From Gnetum montanum (lineage: Eukaryota > Streptophyta > Gnetopsida > Gnetales > Gnetaceae): a stretch of DNA of 64,000 nucleotides. The notes beneath the pieces were generated by a model. The model was not told the origin of the DNA, did not search any database, and saw only the letters and a list, made by a program, of their open reading frames with translations. Within the stretch, counting starts at the first letter, position 1. Every line of letters starts with the position of its first letter. Below are positions 1-12,406 of this stretch, one piece after another. The translations under genes were made by a program, and so were the position numbers. The DNA lies in contig MNCI01020752.1 of the NCBI GenBank assembly GCA_015680685.1, positions 9,711 to 73,710 on the forward strand. Direction: 5' to 3'.

Positions 1-803
1 GAATAGTCTCAGCTGGAGAGAGCCATGTGACCAAGTGATAGAGAGAGAGAGAGAATACATAGAGAGAAATAAAGCATGAAAAGAAAAACTAAAGGAGAGA
101 GAAACAGCAACCATCGATAGGATGCATGGTTGTGTTGCCGAAAGAATCATGTGTAGCTGCGATCAAACATCACTAATGCCCTGCGAACCGCCAACTGTAT
201 AAATATAAATCCACCACCACCACATGCCATTTACTGAAATAAAAGAAGATGAAGAGTAGATCCATCGACAGGATGCATGGTTATGTTGCCGCAAGAATCA
301 TGTGTAGTTGCGATCAAACATCACCAATGCCCTGCGAACCGCCAACTACATAAATATAAATCCACCACCACCACTTGCCATTTGCTGAAATAAAAGAAGA
401 TAGAAAGAACCACATGTCATCTGCTGAAAATAAAAGAAAATCTGCCGATGTCCTACTGTCTAAATTGCTCAGAAAATAAAAGAAAATCTGCCGACGTCCA
501 ACCGCCCAAATTGCCCATCACTGGAAAAAAGAAAGAAAGAGAAACCATTGGCAACCACCCAGGGAGAGAGGAGGTTCAGTCCATGGCTTCATGGCCCTGG
601 CCTCATTGGCCTAGGGCTTCCTAGCTTGACTTCTCCTCCTCTTCCCCTCCAACTCCATCACCTTAATGGCTTTTTATAGCCAATTTTAGGGTTAGGGTAA
701 CCCATATTTTTTTTATTTTTTATTTTTCTTCTTCTTTTTTTTCTTTTTTTAAAAATAAACAAAGGCCCCATGCCAAGCATGCATTTGCATGTTGGTATCA
801 ACA
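1..803 (+). repeat. LTR-like direct repeat, copy 1 (5' truncated by window)
   Basis: Base 1 aligns with base 972, and the two copies run in parallel until both end in GGTATCAACA (803 and 1803). Inside are two tandem ~151-bp subunits starting near 111 and 262, each with a TATAAATATAAATCC box and a CCACCACCACCAC run, then two copies of a 46-bp unit containing CCGACGTCC. Two TATA-bearing subunits plus enhancer-like repeats suggest the U3 region of an LTR promoter reading to the right. The first ~95 bases of this copy lie left of the window. A plain tandem duplication remains possible. Confidence 0.65.
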
Positions 804-876
804 CTTAGCCCCCAACCGAAAAGGAAAAGAGGAAAAAAAATGGTCAATCCAGGCCCTCCTTCTAGCACCAAAAAGG

Positions 877-1803
877 TGTTGATGCATAAATTTTGGTCAT
901 GCCAACACCGGAAAAACTCGTTTGAGGAGACAATTGCCTAGGGTGCCTCCCATATGGGTACGGAAACCCAGGAATAGTCTCAGCTGGAGAGAGCCATGTG
1001 ACCAACTGATAGAGAGAGAGAGAGAATACATAGAGAGAAATAAAGCATGAAAAGAAAAACTAAAGGAGGGAGAAACAGGAACCATCGACAGGATGCATGG
1101 TTGTGTTGCCGCAAGAATCATGTGTAGCTACGATCAAACATCACCGATGCCCTGCGAACCACCAACTGTATAAATATAAATCCACCACCACCACATGCCA
1201 TTTGCTGAAATAAAAGAAGATGAAGAGAAGGTCCATCGACAGGATGCATGGTTATGTTGCCGCAAGAATCATGTGTAGTTGCGATCAAACATCACCAATG
1301 CCCTGCGAACCGCCAATTGCATAAATATAAATCCACCACCACCACTTGCCTTTTGCTGAAATAAAAGAAGATAGAAAGAACCACATGCCATCTGCTGAAA
1401 ATAAAAGAAAATCTGCCGACGTCCAACCGCCCAAATTGCTCAGAAAATAAAAGAAAATCTACCGACGTCCAACCGCCCAAATTGCTCAGAAAATAAAAGA
1501 AAATCTGCCGATGTCCAACTGCCCAAATTGCCCATCACTGGAAAAAAGAAAGAAAGAGAAACCGTTGGCAACCACCCAGGGAGAGAGGAGGTTCAGTCCA
1601 TGGCTTCATGGCCCTGGCCTCATTGGCCTAGGGCTTCCTGGCCTGACTTCTCCTCCTCCTCCCCTCCAACTCCATCACCTTAATGGATTTTTATAGCCAA
1701 TTTTAGGGTTAGGGTAACCCATCTTTTTTTTTATTTTTTTTTCTTTCTTAAAAAATAAACAAAGGCCCCATGCCAAGCAAGCATGGGCGTCTTGGTATCA
1801 ACA
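877..1803 (+). repeat. LTR-like direct repeat, copy 2 (about 927 bp)
   Basis: It starts TGTTGATGCA and ends TATCAACA, so TGTTGAT is inverted at the ends in the usual TG...CA arrangement. AAAAAGG directly upstream (870-876) could be a short polypurine tract. It has the same two TATA-bearing subunits as copy 1 but three copies of the 46-bp CCGACGTCC unit (about 1,396-1,535) rather than two. Only 73 bp (804-876) separate the copies, which is too short for coding, so this is either a deletion derivative or a TRIM-like element. No target duplication is seen. Confidence 0.6.
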
Positions 1804-2022
1804 GTTCCATTCTAATGTATCTCTTTATAACAAACTTGATTAGTTATCTTATGTGAATGATCATAGTTATATATTTGGATATGAATAACATACATTAAGG
1901 TTGATGATATTTCTTATTTCTTAATAGTTTTTCCATCATATCTGAGATATATTATTGGAAATAATATTTTTGATCTCCTTCTTATTTCTCTAATGTGTAC
2001 ACCATCACCATGAACTCCTTTT

Positions 2023-2319
2023 TGTGTAGTTTTATGGGTTAATGCACTCACGAGATTTGAGAACCTAATAAATAGTTATGGTAATACTGTCTAATGATTA
2101 TGATTAATAATTAAAGAGTCTATATGAATACCATGAAATAGAGTTGAATATATGAAGGGATAAAATTGTTAAAAATAAAAAGTTATTTAGGATGTGGATT
2201 AAATCCACATTTAGACTTCATCTTGGTTGTACTTCATATTTTAGTAGAAATTTGCTTATGATTTCTTATAAGCATTTATAGATTTAGTATAATAATTATG
2301 TCAATTAGAAAATAGCTCA
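2023..2319 (-). repeat. Left ~300-bp direct repeat (probable LTR)
   Basis: This block aligns end to end with 6,020-6,320: start TGTGTAGTTTTAT versus TGTCAAGTTTTAT, then shared TTAATAAATAGTTATG, GAAATAGAGTT and CTTATGATTTCTTAT words. The copies are clearly homologous but strongly diverged. Together they would bound a ~3.7-kb interior, as short LTRs do. The minus orientation is inferred from the primer-site remnant beside the right copy. Confidence 0.55.
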
Positions 2320-5300
2320 ACTATTTATTTAACACTAAATAACTAATAATTAACATAGATAATTAACTAACTATAAACATTGTATTCCATAATGATAGTG
2401 ACTTCATTATGGAGAGGACAACACCATGACGGTGTCACCATATCACTATGATGGTGAACTTCATATAGATAGCTAAAATGTTAAGCTTAATAAATATATC
2501 AAATCCTTAACATCACTCCTTAAGCTTAACATTCAAACAATTTAGTTTGCTTTACTACATATGTAATAGTTATATAATTATAAAGTTAAGTTGTGAAGCG
2601 AATATATACAATTACATAAACTTTATTCATAATACCATTTCATAAAATCAAGAATTTAATTCATATCCAATAGTTGTAAAGTAATTTTATCCAATGAAAA
2701 ATTCCTGTTAAATATTATTTCAATAGGAAACTATTTGCTTTAAGAGATGAACACATATCATTGGTTTAGAAAAGCAAGATAAATAGATTAAAGGTGGTGG
2801 TGATCATTTCTTTCTTAATAAACATGTCATATTATAGATTATTTTGGCTTTAAATATTTCCTTGAAATGATAGAAGAAATTGCTAGATATATTAGAGGCA
2901 TTATCACTTTCAAAATATGCTATAGTGAGCCAACATTTCTAAGTATTTATAGGTACCAATTAAGTTTTGGGCAATTTCAAGAATAACAATCTAATTTCAA
3001 GATTAGGTCACATGTATTCATAAAAGGGTTCAAATAATTCATCAATAGTAATCATCATTGGTTCAAGTAACCTCAAAATATTATAATTAACTTACATGAC
3101 CCAAGCATGGGTTTCCAATTCTCAAGATAAAATAAGAGAACAAATGGAATATTCTTAATTACATATATATCATGCCTATAGAATATATTCTTACATTATT
3201 CTAAAAATATTACAATAATATAAAAATGTTAAATATTAAATAAATATAAATTACTAAGAATGGACCACCATCATCCTCCAACATGTCTTTTAGCAAAATC
3301 ACCGAGCATTACCAAGTATTAGGAAATAATATGTAAAACCATAAAATAATTGTACTGTAGATACACTCCAAGATATGCAATCAAATTAGAACTTTATAGC
3401 TTAACATTTCCCACTAAAATTAAACCCATGACTTAGAGCTTTTAGATCAAGAGTCTTACAACTATGCTAACACCTCATTATTGAAATAATAATTAAAAAA
3501 GAAAATATAATAATAATAATAATAATTTCAAAATATATAACAAAATAAAATTTCGATGTCCAAACCTCGAAAAGAATGTCACCAAGATATAATAAAACAT
3601 ATATAATTACCAAGATATTTAGGGTTAAATAGCATCAGTACATAAGGGGTTGTTGCAAGATATTATGCATAAGCTTATAAGAAAATATAACATGATATAT
3701 CAATCATAAATAAAATACTAATATATGATAAGTGCAAGTAACAAGGAGCCAAGGATCCAACTATAGGCATATAAACAATATCATTAAATCCAAGATCATT
3801 CAATCCAAGAGATCCCAAGTTCTATTCTTAATAAGTAGAAACAAATATGATATTAGAATATACTAGTATAAGCCACTAGAAAATCACAATATAATATTAT
3901 ACTATGTTATATTAAAATACATCTTATGCTAATACATCTTGCTTAAGAAAATAAACCTGAAATCCTAGGTGTGAAACACCAAGGTGATACATTGACATTG
4001 CTTAACTCATGCTTAATTATTTAAATGTGGATTCATAAACATCATGAAATTGCACTTGTAGCAACAATGGACATGTAGATTATATAATAGATAGATCAAT
4101 TTTAGACTTAATTATTAAATTCAAAATCTATTTATAATAAAAGAAAAAGTCATTAGTAACTACATGTTCTTGAATGTGTAGTAACTTCTTCATTGCATCT
4201 TCATGCCATTTCTTTTTGAATTTCCAACTAAGTCAACTGTGTTTGCATTCTTGATAATTTCTATTAAAGAGAAGAAATCATTTCTTCTAAATTTTATTGT
4301 TAGAATCTAGCTTTGTATTCTTCACTATCAACTCCTAAACTTTGTTTACTTTACGATCTATACTTGAAGCTATAGTAAGTCTAACTTACTTGAGGCTTTG
4401 TGGTTCTTTGACTTATGCTTTAGCTAAATCTAATATATTGGACATATTATTTTGGTACTTCTTGAATGATTTGGTATATTTTTTTATCTACATATGTATA
4501 CTATAAATCCTTCTTAAAAAATTTATTTAAAAAAAATATTTGTGAAAGTATCTTTATCTCTATGCCACAAATTTTCTAAAGCATTTTCTTTGAACAAATA
4601 ACACATGATAGCATAATTAAAAATTATTAAATTGAATAGAAAATTCATTTCTTACAATTATAAAATGATCCTTAGCCAATGCTGCAATATCTCTAGAAAA
4701 TTTGGAGCTTGCAATGGATGTAAAATTATCATCATCAGTGCCTTCAATATCCTTACTTCTTATTGTATTGTATAGCATTTTCTTAACCATATTATTCTTA
4801 ACAATTATTTTGAAAAAGGATATAGTTGAATCATATTGAGTAATTTTATTCTCAAATAAATATTGGTTAAATATCATTTTCACTGTAGAAGGTGAAAGAT
4901 AATCATAGATAAGTACTAACTACCCTTATCCTAAATTTCAGTTAATTATTTTACTAATAGAATATCAATAACTAAATGCTCTTCCTTTGAAAATGCTTGC
5001 AAAAATAACATTGACACCATATCTTTGTCCTTGTTCTTGAAAATTTGATAAAGTAGGAAGAAGATAGTCATATGAGATGTAGGACTTAGATATATAATAA
5101 AAACTAGGTAACTCATTCATCAACTTCTTTTTTAAGATAGACAAGTTGTCAATGAGACTTGGTTCTTTCATTCTAGGTTAAAACAAACTTAGCAACAATC
5201 AAGAAATGGAATTTCTTCTATCATTGATGGAGAATTTGTAGACTATAATTTCTATCTAGCCTAAATATGGAATTTTTAACTTTAAATGAACACTCTCCTT

Positions 5301-6019
5301 ATTGATGCTTGATAAGCTTGACTTCAAACATCTCCTCAAATGATATTTAGAAACCATGATAATTTTTAAAGAAAAATATAAGAAATCATTTTTGCATTTT
5401 TCTAAATTTCCAAATCAAATAAAATTAGAAAATAAACCAACCATTTATTATTTTTTTGATAAAATTCTTAACCAATGTTGGAGCTTTTCATACTACAAAC
5501 TAAAAAAATAAAGTTAGTCTAGATAGATTCAATTCTATAGAGAAGCCTCATTTTGCTAACTCTAGCATCGATTTGATATCATAATTATGCTATTGAATGC
5601 TACATCCCAAAAATAACTACAAAACATATTTATTTTTTATCAACTGCAAATCAAAATCATGAAACATATTTAAAACTCCACCAAATCAAAATCATGAAAC
5701 ATATTTAAAACTCCACCATAATGAGGCATCATTGCCAATTGCATTTTGATCTTCATGGTTGATAGCTCATTGACCATAGAAGATGATCCTTCACTATGAG
5801 TTCTCAACTACAATAACAATAGAAAAGATAATGATTTTCATATTATTTTCTTTAAAGATTAAAAAGAATTTAATTTGATAATGCACTTTCTCTTTGAATA
5901 TGTACATGGTTGTGTTTTTTATTTTCCACTATGTGGCATTTTCTCAACTAGTTAGTAAATAAATTTTTGACTATCCTAGAATGATAAATTTCATCAACAT
6001 GAATCTTACTCTAAAACCA
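2320..6019. other. AT-rich interior between the ~300-bp repeats, no recognisable gene
   Basis: Very AT-rich sequence, presumably the decayed interior of the element bounded at 2,023 and 6,320. The longest open stretches are short minus-strand ones at 4,617-4,883 and 4,965-5,171. I see no protease, reverse transcriptase or integrase motif in them, so they are left unassigned. A poly-purine patch and an ATA repeat (about 3,505-3,525) are low complexity. Confidence 0.4.
5648..5717. repeat. Exact 35-bp tandem duplication
   Basis: Two identical adjacent 35-bp copies beginning AAATCAAAATCATG and ending AACTCCACC. Perfect identity inside otherwise decayed sequence means a recent slippage duplication. 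Confidence 0.9.
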
Positions 6020-6320
6020 TGTCAAGTTTTATATAATCAATTGAACCATAAGATCCAAGGAATTAATAAATAGTTATGTTAATATAATTTAATGTTGATG
6101 ATTAACAAGTGGACAATAATATTATAGGGTGTATAAATACTGTGAAATAGAGTTAACTATATGAAAGAACAAGATTGGTAAAAATAATAAGTTATTTCAA
6201 ATGTAGATTAAATCCATTCTTAAACTTAGTCTTGGTTGTCCTTCACATGGTAGACATTTTCTTATGATTTCTTATTAGTATTTACAGGTCTATTGTAATC
6301 TTCATATCAAGAAAATGACA
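6020..6320 (-). repeat. Right ~300-bp direct repeat (probable LTR) with primer-site remnant
   Basis: Partner of 2,023-2,319; it ends GAAAATGACA. Immediately left of it, CTTACTCTAAAACCAT (about 6,004-6,019) resembles the reverse complement of the tRNA-iMet primer site found in many plant LTR elements (GCTCTGATACCA), with several changes. If so, the element reads leftwards and this is its 5' LTR. Confidence 0.5.
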
Positions 6321-6344
6321 CAACCATAGGCCATTACTGTTATA

Positions 6345-6548
6345 ATTCGGTAACGTTAATTTTTTGTGCATAAGGTTGATTAACGTGACTTTCCCACGGC
6401 CCATTTCGGTAACGCAACTTTGTGCACAATGCTGGTGTAATAAAATTTCAGACAGGCCATTTCCTTAATGCAACTTCGTGCATAACATTGACATGTAATA
6501 AAATTCCAAATAGGCCATTTCGGTAATGCAACTTTGTGCATAACATTG
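6345..6548. repeat. 57-bp minisatellite (about 3.5 copies)
   Basis: Units start near 6,398, 6,455 and 6,513, each with GGCCATTTCGGTAA, GCAACTT(T/C)GTGCA and TAATAAAATT. A partial unit precedes at about 6,345. The array ends about 375 bp upstream of the O-methyltransferase fragment and is CpG-richer than its flanks. Confidence 0.8.
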
Positions 6549-6924
6549 CGGCTGAAGAACCATGGCCTCTGACCAGCACATCTGTCAGCGCAGCCTACCC
6601 TCTTCACCTACCCTCTTCACAGTTTTTGCTCTGCTGCAGGATCTTTGCAGCCATGTCACGATGTTGCACAGTCTACAATGCGAATATGCCATGGCCATCA
6701 GCCTGAGAGGAACGTAAATATCTCCGACAAGAATCATGGTCATCCGCAGATGATGTGGCAGCCATACCACGGTGCTGCACAGTGGTGTACCAAGGTCATG
6801 AGATGCACAGTGGTGTACAAAGTTCACGAGATGTGCGTGGGAGAGGTTGACACGGGCAGAGCAGCAAACAGAAACGTAGAGGCATGAACAACACGAGTAG
6901 CAAACTGGAACGAAAAATGGTGCA

Positions 6925-7148
6925 ATGGACTGTGCGAGGATTGTTAGCAAGGAGGAGGAAGTAGAGGGTCAGAAGGCTGCGTAGCTATTCATTTTTGCAT
7001 TTGCAGAAACGTTCACGGTGACGGCAGCCTTAAACCTGGGCATTCCGGATATTCTCGCGGCGGAGGGTCCCCACGCCAAGGTAACGCTTGTAGAAATCGG
7101 GCAACGCCTGCAGAGCAGGAATCCGCTCGATCTGGACGTTCTCAGGAA
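6925..7148 (+). pseudogene. O-methyltransferase (class II, COMT-like), N-terminal fragment
   Basis: From ATG 6,925 one frame reads an acidic start (VSKEEEVEGQKAA), one TAG, then FAFAETFTVTAALNLGIPDI followed by LAAEGPHAKVTLVEIGQRL and NPLDLDVLRKF. This matches the N-terminal dimerisation domain of plant class II small-molecule O-methyltransferases (caffeic acid/flavonoid type), including the helix ending in the LGIPDIL motif. The TAG at 6,982-6,984 sits where the family often has a tryptophan before the LFIFAF helix. The frame loses similarity after about 7,145 and stops at 7,183; the SAM-binding catalytic domain is absent, so this is a ~75-residue remnant. The enzyme would methylate a phenolic hydroxyl with SAM in the cytosol. 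Subfamily cannot be told from this part. Confidence 0.75.
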
Positions 7149-7972
7149 GTTTGAGTTGCATAAGGTTCTAAAAAAATTTTCTTGAAGTTGGTGGTGGCGT
7201 TGGGTGTGGCATGAAAATAAGTTGGTGGTGACCTTTTTTTTATTTTTTAATATTTAAATATATGTAGAGGCTAATCCCATGATTAAGAAAACCGAAATTC
7301 CTAAATTAGAACTTAGAACTATGCAGCATCTATCCCTTGGACATACAGCCACTGTTCTTTCAAGTCTTTTTGCCGGTCAATTTTCTGAAATCATTTCTTC
7401 AAAAATTCAATAAGATAGAGGAAATGTCTTTACCGCGAGAGAAGTCGTCTTTATAACCCAGTAAGGCAGCAATTGAAAATAATGCTGTTCAACCTATCAA
7501 TGGTCATTCTGAAGGAAAACAGTTAGTCTGAATCGTATCATAAAGACTGTAGAACAATAAGAGAAAACCATGTGATTTTTTGCTCCACAAATCATTATTT
7601 TTCTTAGAAGCACACAACAAAATGTCTGAAACAAAAGCTAGCCCGGAAGAAGCTAAGGCAGCCAATGGTTTCAAACTGCAAATAACAATATAATCAAACA
7701 TGAAAAAAAACACTCAAGAAACTCAAACCTTAAGTACTTCAGATGAAAAGTAAGCAAGCAAGAAAAAAACCATATAAATCACCAAATAACAGAAGTCATT
7801 AGACATTACCACAAACGATGCATTCCCACTATAGTTTTATGATGAATAACGACAACACCCTTCAACACTGTTTGCACAGCTATCTTTATTATTGTTTACC
7901 GTTCTTTAGCTAAAAATAATCTCTGACAAAGCATACACCAGTGACTCTTCTAAGTCAAAATGGAAACTATAT
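7149..7972. other. No gene seen
   Basis: Mixed-composition sequence after the O-methyltransferase fragment. Short open frames exist on both strands but none shows a recognisable domain. CpG dinucleotides are more frequent than in the retrotransposon regions, so it may be old low-copy sequence. Confidence 0.4.
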
Positions 7973-8216
7973 GGAAAAATCTTCGTCCACAAGTCCAGAA
8001 GAATTTTGGTCGTTGCGTGTGTTGACGTGACGGCGAAACTTTTCATGGCACAAGTCCTCGCATTGTGACAAATAAAATGGTGAAAAGGATCTCTGGAAAA
8101 ATCTTCGTCCACAAGTCCAGAAGAATTTTGGTCGTTGCGTGTGTTGACGTGACGGCGAAACTTTTCATCGCACAAGTCCTCGCATTGTGACAAATAAAAT
8201 GGTGAAAAGGATCTCT
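7973..8216. repeat. 122-bp tandem duplication
   Basis: Copies at 7,973-8,094 and 8,095-8,216 begin GGAAAAATCTTCGTCC and end AAGGATCTCT. By eye they differ at one base (ATGGCACA versus ATCGCACA), so the duplication is recent relative to its surroundings. Confidence 0.92.
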
Positions 8217-8688
8217 CAACTTGCCAGATAAAATTGTAGAAAGGCTCTCAAGTTGTGAAATCAGTGTGTCGTAGCACCAGAAAGTTTACTGTGCATAAAT
8301 ACTTAGGAATAATGTGGCGAGGTTCCATGAAAGGCCACTGAATGTGCTCATCAGCAGCTGAAACAGCCTGGGTGAGTTTTAGTGCATTGACGCGACAGCC
8401 ATTTTGGCCTGGAACAGATAAAGCAGTGAGAAAAGTAGCCAATCAAGTCACAGATTATGCAAGACAAAATTTGCCCTCTGCGTGGAATCATACGCTGGCA
8501 ACTGCTTCTTTCTCTGCAACTACTGAAGAACTCTATATGTGCATGAACCCTGCTCTCCATTCTCCACTGCAAAATCTCAACTCTTCTCACTGTTACACTT
8601 TTTGGCAATTTTGCTTTGCTGCAATGCCTCTAGATTATTACATATCCAACAAGACATAAAAGTAAAGGAAAGCGAAGAAGTGTGAGCT
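8217..8688. other. No gene assigned; overlapping short open frames on both strands
   Basis: Overlapping short open frames on both strands (8,248-8,659) reflect balanced base composition, not a gene. None shows a recognisable domain. There is no splice-like structure I trust. Confidence 0.35.
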
Positions 8689-8808
8689 GTGTAAATTTCC
8701 GGGAAATTCTTTGGAGAAACAAACGAGCGTGTAAATTGCTCAGAAATTTCTTGGAGACGCAAACAAGTGAGAGATTGCTCGGAAATTTCTTGGAGACGCA
8801 AACAAGTG
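8689..8808. repeat. 40-bp tandem repeat, three copies
   Basis: Units start at about 8,689, 8,729 and 8,769, with shared core GAAATTTCTTGGAGACGCAA; the first unit is the most diverged. The last two are nearly identical. Confidence 0.85.
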
Positions 8809-11427
8809 TGAGAAGTGTAAACGCACACAACGCCGTTTGACATTTTCAACGGGCAATTAATTCCGTACATTGTTGTTTGACTTAACGTATTAGAAGGAGG
8901 CTGATTGCTGACCATGACATAAATTTTGACGCGGTACATTTCCATTTTTTGTTACGCTGATTTGTTTCTCGTTGCTTTCTTTGTTTTTTTGCCCTTTCTC
9001 ACTCTTGCTTTGCGTAACTTAACCCCTACTCACAACGCGAATTCAGTTTGCTTTGTCGAGCCCACCGACTGTTTTGTTCTGTAGTTGCTTTATTATTACA
9101 AGTACTGTCCCACTTTAAGAAGGAAACTGGCATTGATTTGTGTAGCCCCAACGCTTATGTGTTTTCTATGTTGCTGCTCTGGTGACAACCTTTACTCACA
9201 TTTGTTTTTCTCTCTGCTCGATTTATTTTTTCTCCACATTTAGTTTTGCCCTGTATTCAAACTCAGATCATTTTGCCCATACTCAATCGCCCTTGTATTT
9301 ATTTCTCTACTATTGCGTTGGCTTATCATCACAGTTATAAAAAGAGACAACTATCAAACTCACAATCTTTTTTTTAAAAAAAATTATTGTGTTGGACATC
9401 ATTATAATCAAGCTTTATTATGTGTAATTTAAAGACAAACATGCTTAAAAGAGAGCTGAAATGGGAGAGAGGTCCTAGGGTAGGGCAAAGGTTCTTGTGG
9501 TTCCTCCCTATGGTTCAAGGGCCATGGAACAATCTAATGTGCCCTTGAGTGGCACTTAAGTGTTAGAGAATCTATTTTGACTTGGCAGTACCAAGCCAGC
9601 ACTGTGACTTTCTCCTAGTGCTTCCATTCTTAGTCCTCTTCATACTTATCCAATGATCACAAATATGTAGGCAACCAAGATTGGATAGTTTTGGTGCAGT
9701 GCCTTGACAAACCTTATCCTAGATCATGAGGGGTCTAAGGGTGAGGCATCCCTTGTAGATACATTGACTCCTCTTTCACTAATGATGTTTATAGAGTTCC
9801 CTCCGATCTTCAAAGAAAGATATATCAAGATATTTAAGGCTTCGCACCTTCAAAGTAGATTGGATGAAGAGCAACGCATTAAATTTAATGAAGAATGATC
9901 TCATTCTTTTTTGTCAACTAATTTTTACCATTTTAAATGTCAAATCATTTGTAACTATACATTTCTAATTACGCAAGTTTGTACACTGATCATGTCTACT
10001 ATATTGCAACATGTTTATTATCATTCAATAAAGCATTCCATGGTCTTATAATATTTCTATCTGTTATGTTTAAATCATCATTGCAGCAGACGACTTGCGA
10101 TCACTAGCTTAATTATATATTTATAATATATATCTATAAATTGGCCAAGAAAATCTTATTTGTTTACAAGTACAAAGTTCTTTGAGTAAAAAATTTCATG
10201 ACTTCTGGACGAAGAACAATATTTTAAAACCCAAATTTTCATGCTTTGTGGACGAAGAACAAGAGTTTTGTACCTTATTTTTCCTAAGGATGGGTTTTCT
10301 GAAAAAAAAAATTCATCAATTAGTGTATGCTCCCACTTTCGGCCGAATTTGCATTATATAGTTAAAATATTAAGCTTAATAAACACATCAAATCATTAAT
10401 ATGTATTCATTGTGGTGTATTATAATTTTGTACCAGTGATGCTCTTACTCATATAGTGGATATATATAAGCCTTTTTGGTTATCAAATTATATGAGTACA
10501 ACTTCCAATGCATATTTTGGTGTAACAAACATGATAGTTAAAGACATGGATTAATTTAGTGCTGATTGAATGGTAGTATTTATGAGTCTTTTATTGAGAA
10601 GTTCAAAATCCCTTTCATATTCCTTTATCTAGATAAATATTTTTCACTTACATGAATACACAAAATGTACTTTTGCAAGGAAATATTTGACAAGAGTATA
10701 ATAATATAAACATAATATCTTATTTGGATCAATTTCTTCCATCTTTATTTTTCTTATTTTTAATTTGTGCATATCATTTTCATATGCATCTCCATTGACA
10801 TTTGATTGTATTGATAATTTGGATACTATATTTTGAATAAAAGTTATCATTCAATAGTTAATAATTTTCAATAGCTATGAAAAATAGTCTAGCAGCTTCC
10901 TATGTTTACATGGTAAAATATATCTTATCAAAATATTTACATAAAACATACATATAGTCCTCAATGATTTTGTATAAAAATCATAAACACTAAGAGTGGT
11001 AATAATATTATATATTATTCCATTATTTTCATTTGTTTGTAGCAAGCAAAATATATTTTGTGGCATTTTATATATTAGCAACTTTAATAGGATTTAAGGA
11101 ATCAATGTTTATCATTAGTTTAAATACAAACAATGTAATGCCAAATTTTATTGTTTTTTTAAACATAAAAAAGAAAAATAATGTTTTTTTATGTGAACAA
11201 AAATATCTTAATTTTTAAGAGTCTATACATGAACAGTCTAATTTTATTATAAAGGTATGAACACAGCTATGAATTTGATGAGCACTATTAACTATTAACC
11301 ATTTATCGTAATTGTGTTGTTTAGATTTTTATTGTCGAAATGATATAAAACTTTTTAACTCATTTTCCTTTGAATTTACATATGTTTATACCAAACTAAT
11401 TAATATTTAGTTCTAATGTATAGTGAG
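8809..11427. other. Intergenic, no gene seen
   Basis: Moderately CpG-rich to about 9,100, then AT-rich. At 10,195-10,280 a ~43-bp imperfect duplication carries GGACGAAGAACAA twice. TTAAGCTTAATAAACACATC near 10,370 recurs near 2,480 and marks a shared dispersed repeat. Minus-strand open frames at 10,644-10,850 and 10,875-11,081 show no domain. Confidence 0.4.
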
Positions 11428-12273
11428 TGATGAATCTTCAAATAGTTTCATCGATGGGCATGTGTTGATGCATCCCCACTAATGCATATGCATCGACGCA
11501 ATGTCTTTCCTCACCTATAAATATGCAAGCACCCACTGCATATGGGGCATATTCTGGTTAGTTTAGTAGCTAGACTCTTGCATTTTTATTTTGTGATATT
11601 AGGAAATAGTCGATGAGTGCCAATAGTGTGAATTTGACTTAGTTGTATGGTGTCTTATTTAAGTGGCATTGTACTTGGACACATTCCATAAATGACAATA
11701 ACATCAAGATTGATTCATATTCATTGCAACACTTTGACTTAGAATAAATTTACTTTTAATGCAATTTACTTCATATGTACTTAGTTAATATTTACATTTC
11801 CATGCACATTAATCAATTGGTGGAATGAGTGTAACCAGTTTGGAGTGTAAGCACATGTTCACTTGGTAATTCTAGTAGTGGGATTGCTTGGTTCACCGAA
11901 TAGCATAATGCTTGGTAATCCCAATAGTAGATACATGGGTTCAGAACATGTACAAAAAGCTGGGAATAGACACTCATCACCCTTAGGCTAGCTTAGAATT
12001 TATCTTCCTATTGGTTAATTAGATTAAATTATTAATTTCTATATTAGTGTAAGATTGGTTTAAGGCCACAACAACATCAACGATAATATGCCTCACTTTA
12101 AACTAAACCATATGTGACAAAGCTACCACAAGTCCAAGTGGGAAGATAGCATCTTATAATCAATGCTTAACAATCTAGATGCCACACAAGTCCCATCCAC
12201 GGAATTTGACTAAATCGTGCATGAACCCTTATGATTAATATGGTTGGGCATAGGGGGTACCCATTACTCATCA
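11428..12273 (+). repeat. E1 5' LTR
   Basis: Aligned by eye over its whole length with 17,281-18,133. CTATAAATATGC at about 11,515 is a likely TATA box. The ~60 bp before it hold repeated ATGCAT half-sites (GATGCATCCCC, AATGCATATGCATCGACGCA). Confidence 0.8.
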
Positions 12274-12274
12274 A

Positions 12275-12293
12275 TGGTGTTGTTGCAGAGGAT
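12275..12293 (+). promoter_or_regulatory. E1 primer-binding site (decayed, tRNA-Asp type)
   Basis: TGGTGTTGTTGCAGAGGAT begins two bases after the 5' LTR. It matches TGGCGCCGTTGCCGGGGAT, the primer site common in Athila and related plant Ty3 elements, with three of five differences being C to T. Confidence 0.6.
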
Positions 12294-12406
12294 GCATGCT
12301 AGTTATCTAGATTGGTTGTATTATAACAAATATCTATAAAAGTATTAATGATTTATCATTTAGAAAATATTAATATTTTAAGTTGCATGTGTTATCAAAT
12401 AGAACC

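Noticed and set aside
8248-8659. Overlapping open frames on both strands
   Set aside because: No domain, no codon bias that favours one strand; typical of balanced composition.
11033-11218. 61-codon plus-strand frame just before E1
   Set aside because: AT-rich, no motif, within flanking sequence; not supported as a gene.
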